Of a stretch of DNA of 58,203 nt, positions 1 to 8,809 are shown piece by piece (the stretch's first letter is position 1; every line of letters begins with the position of its first letter). The notes under the pieces were generated by a model. The model had not been told where the DNA came from. It did not search any database and was given only the letters and a program-made list of their open reading frames with translations. The stretch is taken from NCBI GenBank assembly GCA_021816925.1, contig JAKAWQ010000017.1:1-58203 (forward strand). Direction: 5' to 3'. This DNA comes from Pseudomonadota bacterium. GTDB taxonomy: Bacteria; Pseudomonadota; Alphaproteobacteria; Acetobacterales; Acetobacteraceae. The position numbers and the translations under genes are program-made.

Positions 1-2
1 CG

Positions 3-224
3 CTCGGGCCGCGCGACTATGTCGTGTCCGCCGACGAAAAGACCAGCATTCAGGCCCGCCGGCGCAAGCACCTCACCCTGCCGCCCAAGCCCGGCCGACC
101 CGTCTACGTCGAACACGAGTACGCGCGGGGTCCTTATTCCATGCCGATTCACAAAAATCGCCGACCGAGGGCGAAAAGGAACGGGCCGGGCTGCGAATTG
201 GCGGGTTTTTCCGCAGCCTGTTAG
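3..224 (+). pseudogene. IS630-family transposase fragment (5' cut by window edge, 3' broken)
   Basis: The open frame from the window edge translates with the segment VVSADEKTSIQARRRKH, then LPPKPGRP and VEHEYARG. This is the middle of the DDE catalytic domain of IS630-type transposases, and the Asp of SADEK is a catalytic acid. Homology ends abruptly after EYARG near position 128. The remaining codons to the TAG at 222-224 do not resemble a transposase, and the downstream catalytic D and E blocks are missing. Base composition also becomes locally more AT-rich there (140-160). I read it as a decayed or deleted element remnant. Whether the upstream half is intact cannot be seen. Confidence 0.72.
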
Positions 225-317
225 TCTGGTTGGTATAAGAGAGCGCGGCTGACTCTCGAGCCGGGCGATTGAACGAGTGCCGCGAGGAGGAGCGGCCCTG
301 CCCTCGATCCCGTCCTT

Positions 318-935
318 TCAACCGCTTCCGCCGGCCTCCAGCCGCGCGACCTGCTGACGCATGGCGTCGAGCAGCGCCTGCACGTTCTGCCCGCCGTTGC
401 GGGTGATCACGCTCGCATAGTCGCTGCGCTGCGTGACGCGCAGGCTCGTGCCCTCGGCCACAAGATCGACGATCTTCGGGCTGCCTGAGGCAAAGCTCAC
501 GATCCACTGCAGATCTGTGGGGCTGCTGTTCGGGACGTGCAGCGTGGTCGTGACGGCAATGTCGCCGTTCATCGGTTCCACCCGGCCGATCGTGAAGGTA
601 GTGCCCTTGTACTGGCTCAGGCGTCCAGTGACGTTGAAAACGAGATATTGGCGAAAAAGGGAAAGATAGGTCTTGCGCTGGGCGGGGGTTGCCACCCGCC
701 AGAATCGCCCGAGCGCGAATTTCGCAACGCCGTCCACATCGACAGTGCCGTCCACGATGCGTGTGAACTTGCTGCGTTTCTCGGCTGCCGAACCCGGTCC
801 GTTGATCACTGCAAGGATCGCGTCTCCGGTGCGCTGCACGAAGGCTCTCGCCTCTGCCACTTCGCCGGCCGCCTGCGCCGGCCGAGTGAGCAGGAGCAGC
901 AACACGGCGAGAACGAGGCTGCGGCGTCTTGGCAT
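318..935 (-). CDS. mlaC: MlaC/Ttg2D-family phospholipid-binding periplasmic protein
   Basis: This encodes a 205-aa soluble periplasmic protein of the MlaC family. The family shuttles phospholipid between the outer-membrane MlaA complex and the inner-membrane MlaFEDB ABC transporter. The N-terminus MPRRRSLVLAVLLLLLTRPAQA is a clear Sec signal with a probable cleavage after AQA. The mature part has the family pattern, including FALGRFWRVATPAQRKTYLS and the closing segment in which a DFAT-like VDLVAEGTSLRVTQRSDY block precedes a helical tail. The frame is open further upstream, but the ATG at 935 gives a signal peptide and lies four bases after the mlaA stop. It is therefore the second gene of an mlaA-mlaC operon. 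The mlaFED genes are not in the window. Confidence 0.88.
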   Translation of the reverse strand: MPRRRSLVLAVLLLLLTRPAQAAGEVAEARAFVQRTGDAILAVINGPGSAAEKRSKFTRIVDGTVDVDGVAKFALGRFWRVATPAQRKTYLSLFRQYLVFNVTGRLSQYKGTTFTIGRVEPMNGDIAVTTTLHVPNSSPTDLQWIVSFASGSPKIVDLVAEGTSLRVTQRSDYASVITRNGGQNVQALLDAMRQQVARLEAGGSG

Positions 936-939
936 GGGT

Positions 940-1731
940 TCACTCGCTCGGTTTTTTCGGCAGGTCGAACCAGACCGGGATGGTCGGCCGGCGGCGCTTC
1001 TCTGCCGCCTTGATCTCGGCCTCCCTGTACTGGCGATAAAGGCTCCGGAATGTCGCATAGGGATCAAGCGCCGTCCGCTTCACCTCGTCGATCGCCGGAA
1101 GGTTGTGCGCGTATTGAGAGATTGTCGTTGTACCGAGCGTCGCCCAGTTGAACGCCGTCACGGCCGGGCCACTCCCCAGCGCCTGGACGGGATTGGCAAG
1201 CGTATCTGCGGCGAACCCGACCGCATCGCGCGGGTCCGAGGGCCCGATCAAGGGCAGAAACAGGTAGGGCCCCGGCGGTACGCCCCAGACCGCCAGCGTC
1301 ATGCCGAAATCCGCCGTGTGCGCCGGATAGCCCCATCCGGAGGCGACGTCGAAGATGCCGCCGATCCCGATCGTCGAGTTGATCAGGAAGCGCATGAAAG
1401 TGTCGCCCGCACGCCGCGGCTGTGCCTGAAGCACGTCGTTGGCGAAGCGTATGGGACTGCCGAGATTGGAGAGGAGATCCGAAACGCCGTTGCGCACCGG
1501 CTGCGGCACGGCCGAGCGATAAGCCCGCGCCGCCGGCGTGAGGCTGACCGAGGCAATGTCATTGCTCGCCGCGTAGAGCACGCGGTTGGTTGGCTCCAGC
1601 GGGTCGTTGGTCTGCCGGTATGCGGCCAGCGCCTCCGGCTGGCTTGCAGGGGGCGGGGTCGCGCAACCGGCAAGATCGAGACCAGCCAGCCCCAACAGCG
1701 CAAGGAGGAACGGGAAGCCTGCAAACCGCAT
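940..1731 (-). CDS. mlaA: MlaA (VacJ) outer-membrane lipoprotein, phospholipid retrieval
   Basis: This encodes a 263-aa lipoprotein of the VacJ/MlaA family, which removes misplaced phospholipids from the outer leaflet of the outer membrane and passes them to MlaC. Residues 1-23 form a lipoprotein signal ending in a lipobox (LDLAGC, lipidated Cys23). Family hallmarks follow: NDPLEPTNRVLY, the segment from LSNLGSPIRFANDVLQ, FLINSTIGIGGIFDVAS, DFGMTLAVWGVPPGPYLFLPLIGPS and the DPYATFRSLY tail. The much longer open frame reaching 2751 is antisense to metF and is not used, because the ATG at 1731 starts directly on the signal peptide. Transcription is divergent from metF across 111 bp containing a candidate promoter and palindrome. 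Confidence 0.93.
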   Translation of the reverse strand: MRFAGFPFLLALLGLAGLDLAGCATPPPASQPEALAAYRQTNDPLEPTNRVLYAASNDIASVSLTPAARAYRSAVPQPVRNGVSDLLSNLGSPIRFANDVLQAQPRRAGDTFMRFLINSTIGIGGIFDVASGWGYPAHTADFGMTLAVWGVPPGPYLFLPLIGPSDPRDAVGFAADTLANPVQALGSGPAVTAFNWATLGTTTISQYAHNLPAIDEVKRTALDPYATFRSLYRQYREAEIKAAEKRRRPTIPVWFDLPKKPSE

Positions 1732-1757
1732 CTCGAGCCCGGATTCTGCAAGGCATC

Positions 1758-1785
1758 CTTCTACCACGCCGGCCCGGGCCGGCAA
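1758..1785 (-). promoter_or_regulatory. Candidate mlaA promoter with a palindrome in its spacer
   Basis: Read on the minus strand, a TTGCCG (-35, 1780-1785) is followed after 16 bases by TAGAAG (-10, 1758-1763), about 27 bases upstream of the mlaA ATG. A perfect 16-bp palindrome GCCGGCCCGGGCCGGC (1768-1783) lies almost entirely in the spacer. This is a visual hexamer match only. In a GC-rich genome the palindrome could arise by chance. Confidence 0.33.
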
Positions 1786-1842
1786 CGCCGGCGCGGGAGG
1801 CGTCTCTTGCGTTGCGCGGGGCATTGGCGCCAAGAGAACTTC

Positions 1843-2838
1843 ATGACGCTTTCCTTGGGGGCCTCTGGCGTGCTGGAGCGGTGGTTGACCGGCCCCCGCT
1901 TCCGCCCGCTGCCGAACCGTTCCCCCGGCACGCCGCCCCCGCTGCTTTCCTTCGAGTTCTTTCCCCCGCGCACCAAGGCCCTCGAAGCGCAGCTCTGGAC
2001 CTGCATCCGTCGTCTCGAGGTACTGCGCCCGCGCTTCGTCTCCGTCACCTACGGCGCCGGCGGCGCAACGCAGGAACGCACCCACGCGACCGTCCTCCGT
2101 CTGGTCCGGGAAAGCTCGCTGGTGCCCGCCGCGCATCTGACCTGCATTGGCGCCAGCCGTGGCGAAATCGAGGTAATTGCGCGGCGTTACTGGGAGGCCG
2201 GTGTGCGCCATATCGTCGCGCTGCGCGGCGATCCGCCGGCGGGCAGTCGCTACCAGCCGCATGCCGAGGGTTTCGCCTTCGCCGCCGACCTCGTATCCGG
2301 CCTCCGCCGGGTCGGTGACTTCGAGATCTCGGTTGCCGCGTACCCGGAAACCCATCCCGAGGCGCCGAGCCCGCGCACTGATCTCGACAACCTCAAACGT
2401 AAGCTGGACGCCGGCGCGACCCGAGCGATCACGCAGTATTTCTTCGACACCTCCGTTTATCTCCGATTTCTTGACCGCTGCCTTGCGGCCGGCATCACCG
2501 CGCCCATCGTGCCCGGTATCATGCCGGTTTCGAATTACGCGCAGGCGCTGCGCTTTTCGGCACTCTGCGGAGCGAGTGTGCCAGGCTGGCTCGGCGAGAT
2601 GTTCGAGGGCACCGAGGACGATCCGGAAATCCGGCGGATGGTCGCGCTCGTGGTGGCGGCCGAGCAGGTGCGGCTCCTGCAAGCCAACGGGGTCGACGAA
2701 TTCCACTTCTATACGCTGAACCGTCCGGATCTCACGTACGCGATTGCGCATATCCTTGGCGTCCGCCCGGAGGCCCCGCCACGCGCGTCGGGCGCCCTGC
2801 TGCCCGAGGCGGCGCCGGCACCCGAACCCTCCCCGTGA
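1843..2838 (+). CDS. metF: 5,10-methylenetetrahydrofolate reductase
   Basis: This encodes a 331-aa FAD-dependent MetF, which reduces methylene-THF to 5-methyl-THF for methionine synthesis in the cytoplasm. It shows LSFEFFPPRT (Glu38 is the conserved catalytic acid position), VTYGAGG, HLTCIGASR, ALRGDPP, the DLDNLKRKLDAGA block, TQYFFD and the C-terminal FHFYTLNR signature. Length is slightly above the roughly 300-residue family norm because of a short N-terminal lead and a Pro/Ala-rich tail. The start is the first ATG before the FEFFPP core. No strong Shine-Dalgarno is visible, and a 7-bp inverted repeat lies just upstream. The stop overlaps the GTG start of the helicase gene, so metF leads a coupled metF-uvrD-prmA operon. 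Confidence 0.93.
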   Translation: MTLSLGASGVLERWLTGPRFRPLPNRSPGTPPPLLSFEFFPPRTKALEAQLWTCIRRLEVLRPRFVSVTYGAGGATQERTHATVLRLVRESSLVPAAHLTCIGASRGEIEVIARRYWEAGVRHIVALRGDPPAGSRYQPHAEGFAFAADLVSGLRRVGDFEISVAAYPETHPEAPSPRTDLDNLKRKLDAGATRAITQYFFDTSVYLRFLDRCLAAGITAPIVPGIMPVSNYAQALRFSALCGASVPGWLGEMFEGTEDDPEIRRMVALVVAAEQVRLLQANGVDEFHFYTLNRPDLTYAIAHILGVRPEAPPRASGALLPEAAPAPEPSP

Positions 2839-5021
2839 GCGACTATCTCGCCCGGCTGAACCCCGAGCAGCGCCGGGCGGTGGAAACGCTCGACGGACCG
2901 CTTCTGGTACTTGCCGGCGCCGGCACCGGCAAGACGCGGGTCCTCACAACGCGCTTCGCGCACATCCTGCTGTCCGGTCGCGCCGCGCCCTCCCAGGTGC
3001 TTGCCGTCACCTTCACCAACAAGGCGGCACGGGAGATGCGAGAGCGCATCGCGGCGATGCTCGGCCGGCCGGTGGAGGGGCTCTGGCTCGGCACCTTCCA
3101 TGCGCTCGCCGCCCGCATGCTCCGCCGGCACGCCGCCCTGGTCGGGCTGCAGCCCGGCTTCTCCATCCTCGATACCGACGATCAGCTCCGGTTGCTGAAG
3201 CAGGTGATGCAGCAGGCCGGCATCGATCTGCATCGCTTTCCACCCCCTGTGCTGCTGGGGCAGATCCAGCGCTGGAAGGATCGCGGCCTGACGCCGGCGC
3301 GCGTTACTCCAGCCGAGGACACCGACTTTGCGGCCGACCGCGCGCGCGCCCTCTATGCCGCCTATCAGGAGCGCCTGGCCGCCGTGAACGCCGCCGATTT
3401 CGGCGACCTCCTGCTACACGCAACCGAGCTTCTGCGTGGCCAGCCGGACGTGCTCGCACTTTATCATCGGGCTTTCCGCTACATCCTGGTGGACGAGTAC
3501 CAGGACACCAACCTCGTGCAATATCTCTGGCTGCGCCTGCTTGCCCAGGAGCACAGGAACATCTGCTGCGTCGGCGACGACGATCAGAGCATCTACTCCT
3601 GGCGCGGCGCGGAGGTGGAGAACATCCTCCGCTTCGAGCAGGATTTCCCGGGTGCGCACATCATTCGACTGGAGGCGAACTACCGCAGCACGGCACCGAT
3701 CCTCTCCGCCGCCGCCGCGCTCATCGCGCACAATGTGGGCCGGCTCGGCAAGACGCTCCGCCCAGGGCGGAACGCGCCCGAGGGCGAAAAGGTGGCGGTC
3801 GTCAGCCTCTGGGACTCCGAAGAAGAGGCGCGGATGGTGGGCTTGCGCATCGAGGCGCTCAGGGCCGAAGGCCATCCGCTTTCCGAGATCGCGATCTTGG
3901 TGCGCGCCGGTTTCCAGACGCGCGCCTTCGAGGAGCGCCTGATCGCCTTCGGCATCCCCTATCGCATGGTGGGTGGACTCCGCTTCTATGAGCGGGCAGA
4001 GATCCGCGACGCGATCGCCTATCTGCGCGCCACGCTGCGTCCGGGTGACGATCTCGCCTTCGAGCGCATCCTGAACGTGCCGAAGCGTGGCCTGGGAGAA
4101 GTGGCACTCCGCCGGCTGCACGAAAAGGCACGCGCCGATACCCTGCCGCTCGCGGCGGCGGCGGAGCGGTTGCTCGCCGAGGGCGCACTCCCCGGGCGTG
4201 CGCGTGAAGCCCTCGCGGCCCTCCTTGCCGGCTTTGCCCGCTGGCGCGGCACCCTCGCGCACGACGGACCGGTGGTCGCGCTTGCCGCGATTCTCGAGGA
4301 ATCCGGCTATGTCGCGATGTGGCAGCAGGACCGCTCTCCCGAGGCACCGGGGCGGATTGAGAATCTGAAGGAGTTGGCGCGCGCGCTCGCCGATTTCGAG
4401 ACGCTCGAGGGGTTCCTCGATCACGTGAGCCTGGTGATGGAGAAAGACGAGAGCGCGGCCGGCGATCGTGTCAGCCTGATGACGCTGCACGCAGCGAAGG
4501 GGCTCGAGTTCGATACCGTCTTCCTGCCCGGCTGGGAAGACGGCCTCTTTCCAAACCAGCGTGCGCTCGAGGAATCAGGCGCCAAGGCGCTCGAGGAGGA
4601 GCGGCGGCTTGCCTATGTCGGGCTGACGCGCGCGCGCAACCGGGCGGTCATCAGCCACGTCGCCAACCGCCGCTTCTACTCAGGCTGGCAGAACGCAATC
4701 CAGAGCCGGTTCATCGATGAGTTGCCGGAGGAAGAAATCGAGCGCTCCGGCTCGGCTGTCTTCGAACGTGAGAAGCGACTCGCGGCCCCGCCGGTGTTCT
4801 CCGCCGCCTTTCCGCCCGCCTTGCGCGGGCCGCGTATCCGCGACCTCTGGGAGGAACCGGGCCGGCCGGTGCGCGCCGCACCCATCGGCGTCGGCCAGCG
4901 GGTCTTCCATCAGAAGTTCGGCTACGGCGTCGTCACCGCCTCCGCGGACGACCGGCTTGACATCGAGTTCGACAAGGCGGGCGCGAAACGCGTTCTCGAT
5001 CGCTTCGTCGATCCGGCATGA
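2835..5021 (+). CDS. uvrD: UvrD/PcrA-type SF1A DNA helicase
   Basis: This encodes a 728-aa ATP-dependent 3'-5' helicase for nucleotide excision and mismatch repair. It has a complete motif set: a Q-motif region LNPEQRRAVE, Walker A GAGTGKT (residues 28-34), TFTNKAAREM, the Walker B DEYQDTN near residue 220, GDDDQSIYSWRGA, LEANYRST, LMTLHAAKGLEFDTVFLPG and the AYVGLTRAR motif. The end (RVFHQKFGYGVV... IEFDKAG) is the Tudor-like RNA-polymerase-binding tail typical of PcrA/UvrD. It starts with GTG overlapping the metF stop by four bases and ends overlapping prmA by four bases. Both overlaps indicate translational coupling. Confidence 0.96.
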   Translation: MSDYLARLNPEQRRAVETLDGPLLVLAGAGTGKTRVLTTRFAHILLSGRAAPSQVLAVTFTNKAAREMRERIAAMLGRPVEGLWLGTFHALAARMLRRHAALVGLQPGFSILDTDDQLRLLKQVMQQAGIDLHRFPPPVLLGQIQRWKDRGLTPARVTPAEDTDFAADRARALYAAYQERLAAVNAADFGDLLLHATELLRGQPDVLALYHRAFRYILVDEYQDTNLVQYLWLRLLAQEHRNICCVGDDDQSIYSWRGAEVENILRFEQDFPGAHIIRLEANYRSTAPILSAAAALIAHNVGRLGKTLRPGRNAPEGEKVAVVSLWDSEEEARMVGLRIEALRAEGHPLSEIAILVRAGFQTRAFEERLIAFGIPYRMVGGLRFYERAEIRDAIAYLRATLRPGDDLAFERILNVPKRGLGEVALRRLHEKARADTLPLAAAAERLLAEGALPGRAREALAALLAGFARWRGTLAHDGPVVALAAILEESGYVAMWQQDRSPEAPGRIENLKELARALADFETLEGFLDHVSLVMEKDESAAGDRVSLMTLHAAKGLEFDTVFLPGWEDGLFPNQRALEESGAKALEEERRLAYVGLTRARNRAVISHVANRRFYSGWQNAIQSRFIDELPEEEIERSGSAVFEREKRLAAPPVFSAAFPPALRGPRIRDLWEEPGRPVRAAPIGVGQRVFHQKFGYGVVTASADDRLDIEFDKAGAKRVLDRFVDPA

Positions 5022-6004
5022 GGCGCACGGGCGGCGGAAAGCGCCGGCCGCTGCAGACGTTCCGCTTCCTGCTTCCGGAGCGGGCGGCGGCTGCTTACGT
5101 GGCTGCGATCGAGCCGCACTCTCTGAGCGTTGCCTGGTTCGACGCCGAGGGCGGCCGCTGCGCTCTGGAAGCAGTGTGCGAGGTCGGCGCAGGCGAAGCG
5201 ACGTTCGGGCTGGCCCTGGCGCTGGCCGCGGCGGCAAGCGGCGTGGAGGCGATCCCCGAACGGCAGCCGATCGCCGCGGGCGGATGGCTCGCCCATGCCC
5301 GCAAGGCCTTTCCCGAGCAGCGCATCGGGCGCCGGTTCACGATCCGCGGCAGCCATAGCGGAAGGAAACGGCCGGCCGCTCGGATCGACTTGGTGCTCGA
5401 TGCCGCGATGGCGTTCGGATCGGGCGAGCACGCTTCGACAAAGGGCTGCCTGCTCGCGCTCGAGTGGCTGGCGCGGTGTCGGCGGCACCGGTTGCGCCAG
5501 GTGCTCGACCTCGGAACCGGCTCGGGCATTCTTGCGTTCGCCGCGGCGCGGCTTTGGCACCGTCCGGTGCTCGCAATCGACAGCGATCCGGACGCCGTGC
5601 GTACCGCCCGAAGCAACGCCGCGGCCAACGGACTTGGCCGGTTGGTCCGGGTAGCGGAGGGCGATGGCTGGCGCGCGCCGCCGATCCGGCGCGCCGCACC
5701 CTATGATCTCGTGCTCGCGAACATCCTGGCCCGGCCGCTCGGCACCATGGCCCGGGCGCTTTCGCGCAGTCTCGCCCCGGGCGGCATCGCAGTGCTCTCC
5801 GGGCTCCTCGACCGACAGGCGCCGATGGTTCTGGCCGCGCACCGGCGGGTGCATCTTGCGCTGGCACGGCGGACCACCATCGCGGGCTGGACCACGCTGG
5901 TTCTCCGTGCGCCGCCCGGCGCGACGATCCTGCGCGCCAATGGAGCGACGCGGAATCTTCACTTTCCGCGCCGCCTTGACGTGTGCCACGATGTCGGCGA
6001 ATAG
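5018..6004 (+). CDS. prmA: Ribosomal protein L11 methyltransferase
   Basis: This encodes a 328-aa SAM-dependent methyltransferase that modifies ribosomal protein L11. Its two-part architecture is visible. The substrate-recognition N-terminus (about 1-110) has the GWLAHARKAFPEQRIGRRF block. The Rossmann domain follows, with AFGSGEHASTKGC (residues 132-144), VLDLGTGSGILAFAA (SAM motif I, about 162-176), VLAIDSDPDAV, and VLANILARPL in place of the usual NI motif. The start ATG overlaps the uvrD stop (ATGA). The C-terminus FPRRLDVCHDVGE is slightly extended relative to the family. It closes the metF-uvrD-prmA operon. Confidence 0.92.
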   Translation: MRRTGGGKRRPLQTFRFLLPERAAAAYVAAIEPHSLSVAWFDAEGGRCALEAVCEVGAGEATFGLALALAAAASGVEAIPERQPIAAGGWLAHARKAFPEQRIGRRFTIRGSHSGRKRPAARIDLVLDAAMAFGSGEHASTKGCLLALEWLARCRRHRLRQVLDLGTGSGILAFAAARLWHRPVLAIDSDPDAVRTARSNAAANGLGRLVRVAEGDGWRAPPIRRAAPYDLVLANILARPLGTMARALSRSLAPGGIAVLSGLLDRQAPMVLAAHRRVHLALARRTTIAGWTTLVLRAPPGATILRANGATRNLHFPRRLDVCHDVGE

Positions 6005-6093
6005 GGCCGAACCACCCGATGACGCCTGACCAGGGCTTGCCGAGCGCTGCCGCCTCCGGTACCGAGGTGGGGCCACGGTCGGAGCACCGCCTC

Positions 6094-7470
6094 ATGACGT
6101 ACGCCGCCCCCAACTCGCTGCAGGCCCGCGACATCGCAAGCCTCATCCATCCGCAAACCGATCTCCTTCGGCATCGCGAGCAGGGGCCGGAGGTGATCGC
6201 CCGCGGCGCCGGTATCTCGGTGACGGACGATGCCGGGCATGACTTCCTGGACGCCGCGGCCGGCCTCTGGTGCGCCTCGCTCGGCTATGCCAACGAGCGT
6301 CTGGCGCGCGTTGCTTACGAACAGATGCGCCGGCTCGGCTACTATCATCTTTATCGCGGCACGACCAACGAGACGAGCGTCGCACTCGCCGAAAAGCTTC
6401 TTCGCATAGCGCCCCTACCGATGAGCAAGGTTCTGTTCCAGTGCTCGGGCTCGGAAGCGAACGACACCGCGATCAAGCTCGTCTGGTACTACCATGCGGC
6501 GATCGGCAAGCCGGAGAAGCGCAAGATCATCGGCCGGCGGATGGGCTATCACGGCAGCACTTCGGCTGCGATCAGTGCCTCTGGCAAGCCCGACATGCAC
6601 GCCGATTTCGGATTGCCGTTTCCCGGTTTCCGCCACACCGAGTTCCCCCATTACTACCGCCTGCATTCCGAAGGCGAAACCGAAGAACAGTTCGCCTCCC
6701 GCCTGGCCGAAGCCCTCGAAGCATTGATTTTGGCCGAAGGTCCGGAGACCGTCGGCGCCTTCATCGCGGAACCGGTGATGGGCGCGGGCGGCGGCATCGT
6801 GCCGCCGCGCACATACTGGGAGAAGATGCAGGCGGTGCTGCGCCGGCACGCAGTGCTTTTCATCGCCGACGAGGTGATCTGCGGCTTCGGCCGCACCGGC
6901 AACATGTGGGGCTCCGAGACCTACGATCTCGCGCCCGACATGATCACCTGCGCCAAGGCACTCTCGGCCGGCATGCAGCCGATCTCGGCAGTCCTGATCA
7001 ACGAGCGCGTCTATCAGGCGATGCTCGAGGAAAGCCGCAAGCTCGGCAGTTTCGCGCACGGCTTCACCTACGCCGGCCATCCCGTCACCACTGCGGTCGC
7101 GCTTGAGACGCTCGCGATCTACGACGAGATGGACATGCTGGGGCATGTCCGGCGCGTGGGGCCCTATCTGCAAACCTTGATGTCCCGCTTGGCCGCCCAT
7201 CCGCTGGTCGGAGACGTGCGCGGCGTCGGACTCATCGCGGGCCTGGAGTTGATGGCCGACAAGGCCTCCCGCGCACCGTTTCCGGTCGAGCAGAAAGTGG
7301 GCCGGATCGCCGATCAGGCCGCGCGCCGGCGGGGGCTGATCGTGCGTGTGATCGGCGATCGTATCGCGCTGTCGCCGCCGCTGATCATAACCGAGGCCGA
7401 AATCGATGACGTGCTGGCGCGGCTAGGGCAAGCACTGGACGATACCTGGGCGGAGGTCAGGCGGGACTGA
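6094..7470 (+). CDS. Class III PLP-dependent omega-aminotransferase
   Basis: This encodes a 458-aa fold-type-I aminotransferase transferring an amino group between an amine or amino acid and a keto acid. Family features: SLQARDIASLIHP near the N-terminus, DAAAGLWCASLGYA, SGSEANDTAIKLVWYYH, the PLP-binding DEVICGFGRTG (Asp259) and the Schiff-base lysine Lys288 in ITCAKALSAG. The substrate cannot be deduced from sequence. Relatives include beta-alanine/pyruvate, putrescine and taurine aminotransferases. I chose ATG 6094 because GGAG sits nine bases upstream and homologues begin there. An in-frame ATG at 6019 would add 25 unconserved residues. It lies 52 bp ahead of the ABC importer, so it may act on the imported substrate. 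Confidence 0.88.
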   Translation: MTYAAPNSLQARDIASLIHPQTDLLRHREQGPEVIARGAGISVTDDAGHDFLDAAAGLWCASLGYANERLARVAYEQMRRLGYYHLYRGTTNETSVALAEKLLRIAPLPMSKVLFQCSGSEANDTAIKLVWYYHAAIGKPEKRKIIGRRMGYHGSTSAAISASGKPDMHADFGLPFPGFRHTEFPHYYRLHSEGETEEQFASRLAEALEALILAEGPETVGAFIAEPVMGAGGGIVPPRTYWEKMQAVLRRHAVLFIADEVICGFGRTGNMWGSETYDLAPDMITCAKALSAGMQPISAVLINERVYQAMLEESRKLGSFAHGFTYAGHPVTTAVALETLAIYDEMDMLGHVRRVGPYLQTLMSRLAAHPLVGDVRGVGLIAGLELMADKASRAPFPVEQKVGRIADQAARRRGLIVRVIGDRIALSPPLIITEAEIDDVLARLGQALDDTWAEVRRD

Positions 7471-7522
7471 TGCCCGTAACCTCGCCAAGGCTTCGCTGGA
7501 AAGGACAACAGGGGAGACACCG

Positions 7523-8800
7523 ATGACCAACGAGAATACGACGAAGAAGATTGCCGGCCGCGGACGGTTGCCGCGCCGCGATGTGCTGGCGCTGGCCGGC
7601 GCGGGTGTGGCGGCTTCGATGCCGCTCTTCGCCCGGACGGCGCGTGCCGCCCAGCCGATCAAGCTCGGCTGGGTGGGCCCTCTCTCGCCGCCCGGCGGCT
7701 ATGCCGAAGGCATCCTCATGAAGGACGCCGCAGCGATGGCGGCCGATGCCATCAACGCCAAAGGAGGCGTGCTCGGCCGGAAGATCGAGATCATCTACCA
7801 GGATACGCGCGGCCTCCCGGCCTCAGGCACGGCCGCGGCCGAGCGGCTGATCGTGCAAGACAAGGTGGCAGCCCTATTCGGTGAATTCCACAGCGCAGTC
7901 GCGCTGGCCGAGATGGAGGTGGTGCACAAGTACAACGTACCCTTCCTGGCCTGCGATGTGTGGTCGCAGGAGATCACGGCGAAGGGCTACCCGCAGGTGT
8001 TCCGCAACTCGACCACCTTTCCCCTGCTCGATACCATGATCGGGGAATGGATGGTCGCCGCTGGCTTCAAGAACGTGGCCTTGCTCGCCGAGCAGGACGA
8101 TATCGGGCTCGCCGGCCGCAAGATCGCTGCCGAGGTCCTGACCAAGAACAAGATCCCGTTCAAGCTCTACACCGCCGATCCGACTGCGACCGACTTCACC
8201 GCGCAGATCATCAGGCTCAAGGCGCAGAAGCCGCCGTTCGACTTCTTCTTCATACTCTACGCCGAGGCCGGTGCCTATCCGATGGTGCGCGAGTCCCACT
8301 CGCTCGGCTTCGCGCCGACGCCGCACACGGGCATTTTCCTCTCCGGCGGCGACGGTGTCGATCCGACTTTCTGGAAGAATGTCGGCAAGGCAGGGGTCGG
8401 GTTGCTGTGCGAGAATGTCGGGCTGCCGAAGTCCGGCTGGAACAACAAGACCAAGGCTTTCGTGGCCGTCTTCAAGGGCAAGTACAAAACCGATCCGCCC
8501 GGTGCGGCGATGGAATCCTATGACGCTGTCTGGAGCCTTGCCGAGGCGATCAAGAACACCGGCAGCACGGCGCCCGGAGCCATCATCCATGGCCTCGAAA
8601 CGTTGCACTGGGTCGGCACGCGCGGGCTCTACACCTTCTCGATGAGCCACACGCCGGCCTGGGCCTATCACCAGTTCATGGCGGCACCTGCGACTATCCT
8701 CCAGTACGACCAGGAGAATCAATCGTCGTTCGACGCGCCGATCGTCTGGCCGCGGAAGTTCGCGACCGTGCCTTACCTTTACAAGACTCCCACGGCCTGA
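7523..8800 (+). CDS. Liv-type ABC importer substrate-binding protein
   Basis: This encodes a 425-aa periplasmic binding protein of the Leu/Ile/Val-receptor (PBP1, LivK-like) family. The N-terminus has RLPRRDVLALAGAGVAA, a hydrophobic stretch and ARTARAA, a Tat-like or long Sec signal with probable cleavage after ARA. The mature chain begins QPIKLGWVGPLSPPGGYAE and contains the family pattern DAINAKGGVLGRKIEIIYQDTRG, GEFHSAVALA and LSGGDGVDPTFW. It is the first gene of a five-gene importer operon and has a GGGGAG ribosome-binding site. A strong hairpin follows the stop and may set the excess of binding protein over membrane components. Ligand unknown: amino acids, amides, urea or polyols are all known for the family. 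Confidence 0.9.
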   Translation: MTNENTTKKIAGRGRLPRRDVLALAGAGVAASMPLFARTARAAQPIKLGWVGPLSPPGGYAEGILMKDAAAMAADAINAKGGVLGRKIEIIYQDTRGLPASGTAAAERLIVQDKVAALFGEFHSAVALAEMEVVHKYNVPFLACDVWSQEITAKGYPQVFRNSTTFPLLDTMIGEWMVAAGFKNVALLAEQDDIGLAGRKIAAEVLTKNKIPFKLYTADPTATDFTAQIIRLKAQKPPFDFFFILYAEAGAYPMVRESHSLGFAPTPHTGIFLSGGDGVDPTFWKNVGKAGVGLLCENVGLPKSGWNNKTKAFVAVFKGKYKTDPPGAAMESYDAVWSLAEAIKNTGSTAPGAIIHGLETLHWVGTRGLYTFSMSHTPAWAYHQFMAAPATILQYDQENQSSFDAPIVWPRKFATVPYLYKTPTA

Positions 8801-8809
8801 ACGTCCCGT

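Noticed and set aside
673-1842. N-terminal extension of the metF frame by 390 codons
   Set aside because: The frame is open but antisense to mlaC and mlaA, and encodes Arg-rich low-quality sequence. MetF homologues start close to ATG 1843.
940-2751. Very long open frame on the minus strand covering metF antisense and mlaA
   Set aside because: Only the part from ATG 1731 is a real protein (MlaA with lipobox). The upstream half is the complement of metF with no family features, as expected in a GC-rich genome.
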